From Paraphysomonas bandaiensis (taxonomy: Eukaryota; Chrysophyceae): DNA of 64,000 nt. The stretch spans positions 124,001 to 188,000 of the forward strand of contig CBFFRP010000210.1 in assembly GCA_965644295.1 (NCBI GenBank), written 5' to 3'. The translations under genes were made by a program, and so were the position numbers. The number at the start of each line of letters is the position of its first letter. The first letter of the stretch is position 1. Below are positions 32,590 to 42,982 of this stretch, one piece after another. The notes under the pieces were generated by a model that saw nothing but the letters and a program-made list of their open reading frames with translations, was not told where the DNA came from and searched no databases.

Positions 32590-32854
32590 TGTGGGCTTGC
32601 ATACATATGTGTATGTGTGCAAAGCAATACCCAAGTACAGAAGTACAAAATAATGATTATTATCGTATAATGAATCATGAATAATACTGTCTACAATATC
32701 AACGGCTATTGCTAAATCCCAACAACAATCACCTTCCCTACAGTTTGTATTCCTAACTACATGGTACACGTATACAATACAGTACTGTACTACTAATCAT
32801 ATAATACAGGACAAGTACACGTATATATTCTATATGTAAGTGGATGGTCCTACA
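32590..32854 (-). repeat. 5' LTR of the chromovirus
   Basis: 265 bp, coding strand TGTAGGACC ... GCCCACA. Promoter and first transcript end would lie here. Confidence 0.92.
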
Positions 32855-33325
32855 CTGATCACCATCCTCCTCAGCATTGCCATTTGACTGAGCAGTAGAA
32901 GTATCTTCCTCCTTCAACAGTTCTCTTACAGACTCATCCCGCCAAGGAGTGCGATAGTGCTCCGCTAAATTATGCAGAGTAGAGTATCTCCTAGTATCAC
33001 GTTTCTTTACCGGTTTCGGCAACGTGTCAGGAACTGTAGGTGTTCCTTTCGTAACTGTTTCATCTGCCCCTGGGATATTTTGATCTTCCCTTAAAATCGT
33101 GGGGCTCTGCGCTCTAGAGCCGACAGGTGTACCTCTACGTGAGGCCCGCTCTTCGAGTCGCGTGACTCTGAATGTTAAGTCATCTATTCTCGTATCGAAT
33201 TTCCTTTCCAAGGCATCGAAACGTGAGAGAATGATCTCGAGCATTGAAGGCTCTAAATCATCCTTAACACTGCCTTCAGAACCAGAGTGGCTCTTAGGGC
33301 TACTCCTACCAACGGGAGTTTGCAT
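32855..33325 (-). pseudogene. Copia element 1 gag, N-terminal part
   Basis: The ATG at 33323-33325 opens MQTPVGRSSPKSHSGSEGSV, a coiled-coil-like stretch (ILSRFDALERKFDTRIDDLT) and a polar region ending NAEEDGDQ at the chromovirus junction, after which the frame continues at 27301 as QVASEFPT. Upstream, near 33434-33446, TTGGTTATCA (minus strand) is a candidate primer-binding site, also present next to the gag relic at 39607. Confidence 0.7.
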
Positions 33326-33433
33326 CTTCCACCTTTTAGCTGCTGTTACACTCTTTAGTTTATATTCCCTCACAGTGTTTATATACTGCGTCTTATGACG
33401 CAGCCTCGTTTGACAACTCAACTGACACCTCAC

Positions 33434-33751
33434 AGTTTGGTTTGATAACCAAGACTATGGCTCGTGATAACGCTAACTACTATCACTGTATAGGAATCAA
33501 GAAAATGAGACCAAAGAAGTGATATTATTACAGGTAAACTTTTGTTTTAATCAACTATACTCGAGTGACTGACTCCCGCGAAGAATCAGCACGCAAACAC
33601 CACCGCTAGTGATGTCAGGTCGCTAGTACCCAAGTAAGGTTAACATAAACAATAACTGAGTCACAACAGAAACATAAAGTATGAAGACAACCGTAGAGCT
33701 GCACACACACAACGTCATCCATGTCACACTGTGTTGCAACACACAACCACA
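33434..33751. other. Leader or flank of copia element 1
   Basis: Expected position of the 5' LTR of copia element 1, but no match to the 348-bp LTR is visible. It ends at the target duplication of copia element 2. Confidence 0.4.
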
Positions 33752-33756
33752 ACGCA

Positions 33757-34047
33757 CGTAGAGAAATAAGAGGATGCTCTTTTCAGTTTAGCACTTGAAG
33801 TGACTGTATAAGATATGCATAGAGCACATAGAGGTGCATGGTGTTATGTTATGCAGTGTTTTGTGTACGGCTGTAGACTAGAAGTATAATTTTCTCTTAC
33901 TAACGAGTTCTGTAGTAACTGCGAAGAGAACCTTGCTTTTGACTACCTGTAGTGTAGACTGTGTGAAAAGGCAACGGGGGTATTCCGTCCGTTTATTGAT
34001 CTGTAGCATCCGTGACTTCCGACCGAGTACCGTGTTTTTTCTCTGCG
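33757..34047 (+). repeat. 5' LTR of copia element 2
   Basis: 291 bp, CGTAGAGAA...TTCTCTGCG. The edges are fixed by the ACGCA duplication. Confidence 0.9.
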
Positions 34048-34059
34048 TAAGAGAAAATT

Positions 34060-34412
34060 ATGAAGAAAATGACAAAAGAGAGATATCCCAGATATCCAAG
34101 ATCTGGAAGAAGACAAGAGTCTGACAGTTATGACGCAGTGCCAATGCTAAGATATGGCGCAAAATGTAATCTGCCTATTTTCAAGCAGAAATTGGTGGCC
34201 GAAGCCATGGTGAGGTACGGAGACCTTGCACGACGCTATAAAACTATTAGACGAATATCAAGAGTTCAACGCAACGAAAGATCCACTATCGCTATGGCTT
34301 GCAATAAAAAAGACACACAAGGTGGCGACAAGCTCCAATGTGGGAGCAGTAATGAAAGCGGAGACAAGGCGCAAAATACCAAGAAGTTCGGCAAGGAACT
34401 TTCGAAAGCATC
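34060..34412 (+). pseudogene. Copia element 2 gag, N-terminal part
   Basis: The ATG 13 bp after the LTR reads through PMLRYGAKCNLPIFKQKLV and MVRYGDLAR. Similarity then moves to another frame (KLLDEYQEFNATKDPLSLWL) and again into the long frame that starts near 34390. Two small indels are implied. Confidence 0.65.
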
Positions 34413-37106
34413 GTGACATACAAGGAGAAATTTGATTATTTACTGGATGCATACAAAGAAATGGACAACGCCAAAAAGTCCGACACCGATGTGGCGATGG
34501 ACTTCTTTAACGGACTAGACGACCACAAAGAATCCAAAAGGGGGCAGAAGAATCCACGGCACAGAGAACAACGGAGGAAACCCCTGATATGTTGGGGGTG
34601 CGGCGAGCCAGGGCACCGACTCAATGAATGCCCTGACAACCAAGACGCAGATGAGAGAAACTGTGCGGTGACCCTAAAGAACGCATTCACATCCGGAGGC
34701 CACCCATTCAGGTGGTACGAGGTACTGCTAGATAATCAGGCGGACGTATCAGTGGTTCACCCTGCATTACTGCACAATATAAGGCCGGCGACCAGGAAAT
34801 GTACCGTGGCAGGACTCTCAGGGCACGCTATGGAGTTACCAAATGTAGGAGATCTGGATCAATTCTTTCCCTGCACAACGGCTGATCATTTACGTGCGAG
34901 TGTGCTATGTCAATCAGATGTGGAGGATATGTACGATGTAACATATGTGCAAGGCAAATCGTATACTGTGCATTTACCTGGTAGAGACCTGGTATTCGCA
35001 AGAAGGAACAAAATGTACGTGGCTGATATGCGAGACTGGGCCACTGGAAACGTACATGTCACAACAGTAGCTGACATGGAAGCGAGGCACTCGAAGGCCG
35101 AAGTGGCTCGAGCACGAGAGGCATGGGACCTAGTCAAGACCTCGGGATTTGACTCTGAGAAAGACGCAATCAACTTAGTCAGTGATGGCAACATAACAGG
35201 ACTGAAACTCACCGCAAGTGACGTACGGAGAGCATTCGAGATATATGGAATCCCATACGAGTCAGTGCGCGGGAAGCACACTCACAAAAAAACGGGGCGC
35301 CAGTACGTAGACACCGCACTGAAATCGGAGATGCAGCGAGAGCAGAGGCTCTACTCAGACATTTTCAGCGTGCGACAGCAGTCCTTTCTTCTCACGATGG
35401 CGGAGCCACTGGGAGTGTCAGTAGTCTCTGCAATACAGAATGAGACAACAGAAGCATTAGGACTCGCACTTCAGGAACACGTTAATCTGCTACGGAGCTA
35501 CGGGTATGTGCCGACCATCGCTTACCTCGACCCACAACCTGGCTTCAAACCACTCCGAGGGCAGATTACAGGGGTGGAGATAGGCGTCGCGGGAGCAGGC
35601 GATCACCTCGACAAAATTGACTCAAAAATACGACGCCTGAAAGAGATGATCAGGAGCATCCATGCAGGACTACCGTGGGATTTACCTGACGCCAATGTGA
35701 AAGATCTGGTACGGTATGCAAACAGCAGGATGAATCTAAGAAGGCCATCCACCAATGGATCAACGGTAGCGCCGCGAGTGGCATTGACAGGGATCAAACG
35801 GAATTTCAAGAAGGAGCTGGCTCTCGCATTCGGTGACTACGTGGAGTGCTACGACCCGAAGGTCAAGAGCAACGACGCAGAGCAGGACCGGACAGAGCCG
35901 TGCATAGCCTTGTATCCTGCAGGCAATGCAAACGGCAGCTGGATTTTCCTGAATCTGAAGACAAACAGATATGTCAGCAGAACAAATTGGAGGAAGATGA
36001 TAACCACGCAGTTGGTGATAGACGCAGTGAACAAGACCGCACAACTAAATCGAAAAAATGCAAGGCACTCACCAGCTATCGCGGACCAACCGGACCAGTG
36101 CGGAGAAGCGCAAGACGACACCACAGAGGGTGGGAATGCAACTGCGACAACAGAGCATGAGAGCAATACCACAGAGATGAGCGAAGACGCACCTGCTACA
36201 AACAATTCGGAATCTGTGGGACAAATGGGCGAGGAAGAGAGCCCGACGACTACCGGCAGTGACGCCCCTAATGAAATAAATACAGAAGACATAACAGGGG
36301 TGGTACACAACACAATGAGCTCACCGTCACTAACAGAAGGAAGGAGAGCAGCTGGTGCTATACGGAAACCAGTGATGTACCGTGCCTATCACACAAGCAT
36401 TACACATGGGTTGAAGGAACACGGTAAGGAGGCATACCTAGCTATAGTGCGGGAGCTGAAACAGTTGCTGCACGACAAGAAGGCCATAGCCCCAGTGCAT
36501 CGGAGTGAGCTGTCAACGACCCAGATCAAAAGGGCGATTCGGTCATTGATGTTTCGAAAAAATCAAGGCCAGACTGGTTGCAAATGGCGCGCAGCAGGAC
36601 AGAAAGCTGTACACCGATACATCGTCGCCTACAGTAGCGATGCAATCAGTATTTGCATGTCTAGCAATAGCAGCGAAAGAGAGACGACATATTTCAACAG
36701 TGGACATTGGAGGAGCTTACCTGAATGCCGAGATGACCGGAGAAGAAGTCATTATGGAGCTCGAACCGATGCTGGCCGCTATCCTGAAAAAGATGGACCC
36801 AGCCGTACAGCCATACATAGACGAGCGCGGAAGACTGCTAGTACGATTGGACCGGGCCCTATACGGATGTGTTCAGAGCGCGAAATTGTGGTACGATACA
36901 CTGAGGAATTACCTGGAGAGCATCGGCTTTGCAGTCAACCCCGTAGACCAATGCATTTTCAATCGGACCGTCAACGGAAAACAATGCACAGTGACCCTGT
37001 ACGTAGACGACCTATTAGTGATGTCACAGTGCAAGGAAGACACAGAATGGCTAGTGGCAAAACTGAAACAGCAATACGGCGAGGTGAAACACTGTACCGA
37101 CCATGA
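34413..37106 (+). CDS. Copia element 2 gag-protease-integrase frame
   Basis: Long frame, 897 codons. The gag end (FDYLLDAYKEMDNAKKSDTD...MDFFNGLDD) leads to a classic zinc knuckle CWGCGEPGHRLNEC (C-x2-C-x4-H-x4-C, near 34590). The protease follows with LLDNQADVSVV, where D-N-Q replaces D-[ST]-G; the same substitution is usual in diatom-type CoDi elements. An integrase-like region (LYSDIFSVRQQSFLLTMAEP ... YVPTIAYLDPQPGF) is next, then a Thr/Glu-rich linker. Near 36556 homology to the start of RT leaves this frame, so codons beyond that are not meaningful. Confidence 0.75.
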   Translation: MTYKEKFDYLLDAYKEMDNAKKSDTDVAMDFFNGLDDHKESKRGQKNPRHREQRRKPLICWGCGEPGHRLNECPDNQDADERNCAVTLKNAFTSGGHPFRWYEVLLDNQADVSVVHPALLHNIRPATRKCTVAGLSGHAMELPNVGDLDQFFPCTTADHLRASVLCQSDVEDMYDVTYVQGKSYTVHLPGRDLVFARRNKMYVADMRDWATGNVHVTTVADMEARHSKAEVARAREAWDLVKTSGFDSEKDAINLVSDGNITGLKLTASDVRRAFEIYGIPYESVRGKHTHKKTGRQYVDTALKSEMQREQRLYSDIFSVRQQSFLLTMAEPLGVSVVSAIQNETTEALGLALQEHVNLLRSYGYVPTIAYLDPQPGFKPLRGQITGVEIGVAGAGDHLDKIDSKIRRLKEMIRSIHAGLPWDLPDANVKDLVRYANSRMNLRRPSTNGSTVAPRVALTGIKRNFKKELALAFGDYVECYDPKVKSNDAEQDRTEPCIALYPAGNANGSWIFLNLKTNRYVSRTNWRKMITTQLVIDAVNKTAQLNRKNARHSPAIADQPDQCGEAQDDTTEGGNATATTEHESNTTEMSEDAPATNNSESVGQMGEEESPTTTGSDAPNEINTEDITGVVHNTMSSPSLTEGRRAAGAIRKPVMYRAYHTSITHGLKEHGKEAYLAIVRELKQLLHDKKAIAPVHRSELSTTQIKRAIRSLMFRKNQGQTGCKWRAAGQKAVHRYIVAYSSDAISICMSSNSSERETTYFNSGHWRSLPECRDDRRRSHYGARTDAGRYPEKDGPSRTAIHRRARKTASTIGPGPIRMCSEREIVVRYTEELPGEHRLCSQPRRPMHFQSDRQRKTMHSDPVRRRPISDVTVQGRHRMASGKTETAIRRGETLYRP

Positions 37107-37941
37107 CATGTCGTATATAGGTATGCACATACATGTACAGGACGGGAAGGCAGTGGTATCGATGAGGGCATACCTGGAGGGAGTGCTCGAGGAGACGGGG
37201 ACCACAGGAGGGACGGCTTCCCCGGCAACAGCATCTCTTTTCACCGAGAAGTCCGAGCAGAAATTGGGCAAGAGAGACGCCGCAGAATTCCACACAGTGG
37301 TGGCAAAGCTGCTATACCTGGCAACAAGGGTGAGGCCGGATATTTTGTTGTCTATTGCGTACCTGGCTACTAGGGTGAAGGACCCGACGCAAAATGACAA
37401 GCAGAAGCTGGGGAGAGTGATGAAGTACCTGGCGGTCACCAAGAACCAAGATTTACACCTGCGGATAGGAGATAAGATTCAGGTAAAAGCGTACATTGAC
37501 GCATCATTTGCGACACATCAGGATGGAAAGGGCCATACCGGAGTGGTGGTCAGCGTGGGGGATGCGGCGGTGCTTTGTCGGTCGACAAAGCAGAAACTGG
37601 TCACCAAGGACTCCACTGAGTCGGAATTGGTCGCACTCTCTGACATGCTGCCGTGTGTGATGAAATTGCATGAGTTCCTGTGTGGTCAGGGGTGTATAAT
37701 GGACTCACCTACAATATTCCAGGACAATGCATCTACTCTCAGCCTCGTAACGAAAGGAGGAGGCAAATACCGATCGAAGTATCTACGAGTAAGGCAGGCT
37801 TTAGTCGAAGAACACCATTATAGGGGAGACGTGAAGCTTCAGTACTTACCTACAGGAGAGATGTTGGCTGATGTGCTGACTAAACCCCTACAAGGAAAAT
37901 TGTTTCGTCATTTGATGTGTCGTATCGTCGGAGAAGCATAG
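36560..37941 (+). CDS. Copia element 2 reverse transcriptase/RNase H
   Basis: Frame in the next register from IKARLVANGAQQDRKLYTD (about 36558) through TVDIGGAYLNAEM, LDRALYGCVQSAKLWYD, catalytic YVDDLLVMSQ near 37000 and LLYLATRVRPDILLSIAYLA, to RNase H (AYIDASFATHQDG, STESELVALSDM, ADVLTKPLQ) and a stop at 37939. A short deletion near 36556 separates it from the upstream frame, so the polyprotein is broken and the element probably inactive. Confidence 0.85.
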
Positions 37942-37957
37942 ACACATCACAGGGGTG

Positions 37958-38248
37958 CGTAGAGAAATAAGAGGATGTTCTTTTCAGTTTAGTACTTGAA
38001 GTGACTGTATAAGATATGCATAGGGCACATAGAGGTGTATGGTGTTATGTTATGCAGTGTGTATTGTACGGCTGTAGACTAGAAGCATAATTTTCTCTTA
38101 CTAACGAGTTCTGTAGTAACTGCGAAGAGAACCTTGCTTTTGACTACCTGTAGTGTAGACTGTGTGAAAAGGCAACGGGGGTATTCCGTCCGTTTATTGA
38201 TCTGTAGCATCCGTGACTTCCGACCGAGTACCGTGTTTTTTCTCTGCG
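37958..38248 (+). repeat. 3' LTR of copia element 2
   Basis: 291 bp. Preceded by CACAGGGGTG, a short purine tract. Followed by ACGCA. Confidence 0.9.
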
Positions 38249-38253
38249 ACGCA

Positions 38254-38994
38254 GGCTGTGTCATACAAGCAGTATAACAATATACAGTCATGTCAACGAC
38301 TCTTATCAAATACGGACTTGGAGAATACTAGCTAACGTACACTTTCATATGTAAGACAACACACTCCAGATATTTAAACATGCAACAGAGGAGCCATATA
38401 AGCTCCTGATAAGTAGGAACTTCTCGTTACTTTGCTTTCAGCGTGCAAGTCCAGTACCTTAGGTGCAAGGAGCTTCACTAACGAGTGACAAACGGTGTAC
38501 TGTGGACCCTGTTGTGCATTGTGCTGCATTGAGCACATATTAGCCTTATGAAGGCCATCAAGTGGTACACGTATACCCACAAATGGAGGTAATAGTCTCT
38601 GGATGCACTTTCTACCCGTGACCAGTGTATGCAGGGTCTATGCAATTCTTCCGATGCGGGTGTGAGGGTCTGCAAGGCCTGTCTCTGACATACTGGTCGC
38701 TGAGGCTGGGTTGCCATGCTAGGAGTCCTATTCAATGCTGAAGAGCTGCAGTCTGAGTACTGGTTCAGGTATGAGAGAGGCTTGAGGCTTTAGTCATCGT
38801 GGAACGAGTTCATTACTTCTGTGTTTTGCTATATGAATAATAATAATATGAGTGATTATTTGTTGTCTACTGATGAATGCGTTATTAATAGTTAGTCGCG
38901 CTCTGCGCTTCCAAGCACAACATTGTAGTCTTGAAGTATCACTTGTAGTAACGCACTATAGCCACGTAAGAAGGGCACGCGAGATGCCACGTGG
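38254..38994. other. Spacer, no gene recognised
   Basis: Continuation of the sequence interrupted by copia element 2. A minus-strand frame at 38478-38735 has no recognisable domain. Confidence 0.35.
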
Positions 38995-39607
38995 TCACAC
39001 TAACGCAATCCTTCCAGGAATGGTATCATCATACCGTTCTATCTTCCTTGATAATGTTGCATAATCAACATCATCAGGCATCAAGTATAAAGCAACATTC
39101 AAAGGAGCATATTCCTCATTCAACAGACCTTCTCGTAACCGTGTTATTTTTGAGAGCTCCGATATGTCCTGCTGCTGCTCCTGTAGCTCTTTCAGCAGTA
39201 TTTCAAACCGTATTATATAGTCCTTCGCAGTCTCCTCCGGACGCATACGGAAAGAGCCATACTGAGTCAACAGCTCACTGATCTTGTTTTGCTTCCCTCC
39301 AGCAAAGCACTTCTTCAACTCATCAATCATAATATGCGCCTTAAACCTGTTGCTTCCTTTTCCATCAACCTTGAACCCTTTATGTAAAAGATGGAATTTC
39401 TGAAGCGCCTTCGAAGATGTTTGCACGTTCCCCGAAGTCGCTTTCCTTCGGTGGTGGCTCCACCGCTACCTCACTTTGCTCTTTCCTCATGAGGAACTTT
39501 TCGAAGTCTTCAATCCATTGTTCAACATTGCTCTCATTAAACTGTGGAACTACTCCTTTATCCTCCTTCTCTCCTCCTCGCTCGCTACCATATTGAGAAT
39601 TGCTCAT
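38995..39607 (-). pseudogene. Copia-type gag relic
   Basis: Minus-strand gag in two frames: 39607 down to ~39420 (MSNSQYGSERGGEKEDKG..., FNESNVEQWIEDFEKFLMRK) and ~39420 to 38995 (helical core with EETAKDYIIRFEILLKELQ and ITRLREGLLNEEYAPLNVAL), typical of UBN2-type copia gag. Protease and pol are missing. About 80 bp upstream the minus strand reads TTGGTTATCACAACTTC, a possible primer-binding site shared with copia element 1. Confidence 0.7.
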
Positions 39608-40330
39608 TTTAAGCTAGATCACAGAGAGAATTTGTCGTAAGACTAGATAGATTTATTAATATCGTTTACACGAAGTTGTGATAACCAACACTAACTCATT
39701 ATAGTCCCTGCATAATATCCTACATATGCGAACCTCTCGTTACTGAACATATCTTGAAAGATCAAACTATTTCTGTTTCTCAATATCATCACAGCATTTG
39801 TATATCACTATATTTCACTGTATTCTCGTACATTGTCTTCAAGTGACATACTGAATATACTAGAATAAGATCCATATTCTAATAAATACCGCATATGGCC
39901 GCATAAGCATGGAGGTAAAGGTGTTAAGGGTGAAAGGGGTAAGCAGGATTCGTTTGCGTTTGGCTGCATTTCAAAAAAATGCCTATCGTGATATCAATGA
40001 TGTAGCTAGTAAAGAATATGATTATCATAGCTTCTGTATGCAGCTAGCTGATCAAGTATATATGTATGCACTAGAACAGAGTACTGCTACTATATAACGT
40101 AGCATTGCAAGACAACTACTTGATTAAATATAATAATGATACGATTAATTTTTTGAGATCTACTTGTGGTTAGCACTTGTGGTTAACCCTAAATATTACC
40201 CAGCCAACGATACTCGCAGGTAGCAATATACTACGCAGTAGAGAGTAAAAGTATCCAATCCTCAATCCGCTCAGTATCTCAGTGAATAACTATCAGACGT
40301 GTTAGACGTAGCCTCACCGCTGGGATGGCT
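39608..40330. other. Spacer downstream of the secreted-protein gene
   Basis: Contains the leader of the gag relic and the presumed 3' untranslated region of the 40331-42982 gene. A plus-strand frame at 39909-40097 has no recognisable domain. Confidence 0.35.
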
Positions 40331-42982
40331 TTACACAACCTCATCCAGTGGGCATATGCAATAGAAATAATAATGAGTTGAGGAAATCAGTCCAGCTGCA
40401 ACGTATTGATGGTAAAGTGCCTCTATGTCAATTGCTGCCCCATTGCAAGAGGCCACAGTACCGCTGATATGGGTCCAGCACCCGTGCTCATCCCCCGGCG
40501 AAAGGAGTCCCCCAGAGCGCCATGTCGACATGGCGCACCTCGCTGCGTGTGGAGCCGAACTGCCATACACAATCGTCGGACAACAAACAATAGGTGTGTG
40601 GTAACTTGAAGCCATTTTCAGCAGGCCGCTACCCCAGAGAGCCACAGCAGCGGCACAATACCCCTCACGTTTGTAATTGAAACCAACAAGAGGTATGTTG
40701 GGTGACATGATAGAGGGCGTAGGAGGGGGGGTGGGAGAATGGGAAGGACATAACAACTCCCCTCTCTCCTCAACTACCGCAACATTGTCCCCAAATTCAG
40801 CAACGACAAAAAACGAAATAGACAATATGACGGAAACTGTATCACCTGGCGAGCAGACTGCATCAGGGCATGTGCAAGACACAGATGTCGAGCTGCCACT
40901 GCAAATCCCTTGAGTTGACGTGACGGATACAACTTCACTTGACGTCAACTGGCGCTGGGACTTTGCTGGCTCCCCGAAGAGCTTCGCAATTGAAGTTTTC
41001 ACATTGTGAACTGCACTTACCCCGGATTGTTCGTGGTAGCCACCAGAAAGTAGTTCCAGTAAATGATCCCTGACCAATGTATCGAGTAGTCGAACTTTAT
41101 TCAGCAACAATGACGAATATTCCCGCCCAGTGCAACTATTGAAGGAAAACGATTCCATTGTATACTGCAAGGTCAGCGTGCTAGGTGCATAACAAGACAA
41201 ACTTATAGGTGTTTGTAGTGGCTCATAACTAGAGCTACAATGACCACTGCAGGATAGCAGAGCTGTGGTACTGGATGAGAATGCATTGCCTTGCTTAGCT
41301 GCTTTACCAGCTAAAGCGCGAGCGGCCTTGTCAATAAAATAGATGCACGCGTCGGACGCAAAGCCAGGTAGCCACACACAACCTGCTTTATATACGGATG
41401 TTAAAAGTATGAATGTAGTTGAAATCAAATATTCCTTTCTCGTCAACTCCACTGAGCGATAATAGTCTAATATGTTGCATGTATCACTGTTTAAAGTATG
41501 CTGCATCACATCTTCAATATCGCCCACTTCGGTGATAGGAAGGAATATATCCCGCAAAATATGAACAATCAGGTGCAATTGTTTATCAGACAATGCGGTC
41601 TGAATATCTTCCCAGTCTGCCACTGTTTTGGGGTCATTTAGATAATCAAGATAGCTATTACTACTAGATACATCCAAAGGCATCCCGAGCAAGTAGGAAA
41701 TGACCTCTACTTGGCTGACATTAGATAAAAACAGACTATTGCTGTAATTGTAGGTTGTATGACAAGTTCTCAGGGTTGCGATGAAAGGCTTTGCAATAAT
41801 GAGATCATTACCAATACGGAGGTGCGCCTCCCAGTGACCTAGCACTGTGGCAGGAAAAACAAAATACGCAGACCCCAATGAATTTGACTGACTCTCATTG
41901 CTGAAATATAGAGGTACTTCAATGTCCTGTGGAGGAACAATGCTATCCTTTTCAGTCATATTAACAAATGTCAACCAGTCCAAACAAGTGTCTGTGCATG
42001 ATGTAGCTCCCACGTAAACTAAAGTGATATTCATATCTTGTCCAGGAGAGACACCACACAAAGCTTTGTGGGGATATATATGAAGGTACACTGCCTCGCC
42101 CGCATAGAATAATGGGATGAAATCGTGAGATGTATTATTAATACAACCCATAGCGTCTTTTGCATAACGTTGAGAAGAGGCATAACTTGAATTCAATGAT
42201 AAATCTGCTCTAAAATCACAAAATCCAACTGTTTTCCCGTCAGGTACAAATGGGTCAACATAAGGCTGGTCAATAAGGTTTATATCATCGATTACAAAAC
42301 ATTCACATTTTTTTGAATCACGAGTTTGTTTCTCAACAGATATACGTAACGAATATTCTGAATTATCGGTAGCGTTGCTCACTCCCCAAAGAGGTACAGC
42401 AACCGCAAGTTGAATATATTCAACGTCGTCAAAAGTATTGAAATTAGTCATATTGACAGATGTGCCATCAGTTGCTACTGCTTTAACAAATTTAACATTT
42501 GGCGAGGTGTCAAAAATAGACTGCTGCCATTCGTAAGTACTCCCCATTCCAGTTTTATCGTAAAACTTCAACAACAACTGGTATTTGTTCATTTTCGCCT
42601 TATTCATATATTTCAGTCCAAAGTTCATAAATGTTACGATATGTCCTCTCACTTCTCCGTATTGACCATTGACCAGTTGCACATTAGCTGTTCGTTGAGT
42701 TCGATCACTTGGTAAACAACCTTCAACATTGATATATATGGGCTGTCCGTGTTTGTTATAACGTGAAATGAGAGTCGATTGAGTGAAAGGTATCGCATCA
42801 CTATCATGGAACTCCCAAATATAATCGTCATTAGAAAACAAAGTTTTAACTTGAGTTGTATCTTTATATACGACTGTGTCTTTATGGGATACATCAGTAA
42901 CATTAAAACCTTGAACAGATATGACAACATACGATGAAAGCAGGATCAGCACACTGCATGAATGAAGAAGACAATTGTACAT
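40331..42982 (-). CDS. Large secreted or surface protein, 883 aa
   Basis: Uninterrupted 883-codon minus-strand gene ending in TAA. The N terminus (CSVLILLSSYVVISVQGF) is a convincing signal peptide, cleaved around residue 25. The N-terminal 500 residues carry many N-glycosylation sites (NVTD, NMTN, NNTS, NITL, NMTE, NESQ, NYSN, NVSQ) and look like beta-sandwich domains; FVIDDINLIDQPYVDP resembles the closing strand of carbohydrate- or receptor-binding jelly rolls. The central part has helical segments and paired cysteines; the C-terminal third is Ser/Cys-rich with a Pro-rich linker (SPTPPPTPS). No transmembrane anchor is clear, so it is probably secreted or wall-associated. I do not recognise the family. 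Its length without introns is notable beside the spliced neighbours. Confidence 0.75.
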   Translation of the reverse strand: MYNCLLHSCSVLILLSSYVVISVQGFNVTDVSHKDTVVYKDTTQVKTLFSNDDYIWEFHDSDAIPFTQSTLISRYNKHGQPIYINVEGCLPSDRTQRTANVQLVNGQYGEVRGHIVTFMNFGLKYMNKAKMNKYQLLLKFYDKTGMGSTYEWQQSIFDTSPNVKFVKAVATDGTSVNMTNFNTFDDVEYIQLAVAVPLWGVSNATDNSEYSLRISVEKQTRDSKKCECFVIDDINLIDQPYVDPFVPDGKTVGFCDFRADLSLNSSYASSQRYAKDAMGCINNTSHDFIPLFYAGEAVYLHIYPHKALCGVSPGQDMNITLVYVGATSCTDTCLDWLTFVNMTEKDSIVPPQDIEVPLYFSNESQSNSLGSAYFVFPATVLGHWEAHLRIGNDLIIAKPFIATLRTCHTTYNYSNSLFLSNVSQVEVISYLLGMPLDVSSSNSYLDYLNDPKTVADWEDIQTALSDKQLHLIVHILRDIFLPITEVGDIEDVMQHTLNSDTCNILDYYRSVELTRKEYLISTTFILLTSVYKAGCVWLPGFASDACIYFIDKAARALAGKAAKQGNAFSSSTTALLSCSGHCSSSYEPLQTPISLSCYAPSTLTLQYTMESFSFNSCTGREYSSLLLNKVRLLDTLVRDHLLELLSGGYHEQSGVSAVHNVKTSIAKLFGEPAKSQRQLTSSEVVSVTSTQGICSGSSTSVSCTCPDAVCSPGDTVSVILSISFFVVAEFGDNVAVVEERGELLCPSHSPTPPPTPSIMSPNIPLVGFNYKREGYCAAAVALWGSGLLKMASSYHTPIVCCPTIVYGSSAPHAARCAMSTWRSGGLLSPGDEHGCWTHISGTVASCNGAAIDIEALYHQYVAAGLISSTHYYFYCICPLDEVV

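Larger units (their letters stand above)
27302..32854 (-). mobile_element. Gypsy chromovirus, complete with both LTRs
   Basis: A 5,553-bp minus-strand element inserted in copia gag. LTRs of 265 bp at 32590-32854 (5') and 27302-27566 (3') begin TGTAGGACC and end GCCCACA on the coding strand and differ at very few positions. The 4-bp target duplication CTGA lies at 27298-27301 and 32855-32858. Polypurine tract AAGGGGAGGTAG is next to the 3' LTR. Gene order is gag, protease, RT, RNase H, integrase, chromodomain, which defines a Metaviridae chromovirus. Near-identical LTRs suggest a young insertion, although gag and protease now sit in different frames. Confidence 0.92.
23251..33325 (-). mobile_element. 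Copia element 1, interrupted by two insertions
   Basis: Minus-strand Ty1/copia element: gag (33325 down to 32855, then 27301 to 26739, then 25919 to ~25620), linker and reverse transcriptase/RNase H (to 23743), 3' LTR. It is split by a gypsy element (27302-32854) and an 815-bp insertion (25924-26738). Protease and integrase are missing: gag runs almost directly into the acidic linker before the reverse transcriptase. No matching 5' LTR was found. Confidence 0.8.
33757..38248 (+). mobile_element. Copia element 2 (CoDi-like), complete, CG...CG LTRs
   Basis: A 4,492-bp element with 291-bp LTRs at 33757-34047 and 37958-38248 and a perfect 5-bp target duplication ACGCA (33752-33756, 38249-38253). 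The two LTRs differ at about eight positions, so it is older than the neighbouring chromovirus. The LTR ends are CGTAGAGAA...TTCTCTGCG rather than TG...CA. Coding order is gag, zinc knuckle, protease, integrase, RT, RNase H (copia order), spread over several frames. Confidence 0.9.

Noticed and set aside
36909-37442. Minus-strand 177-codon frame over copia element 2 RT
   Set aside because: Antisense shadow of the RT/RNase H frame, which has all copia motifs.
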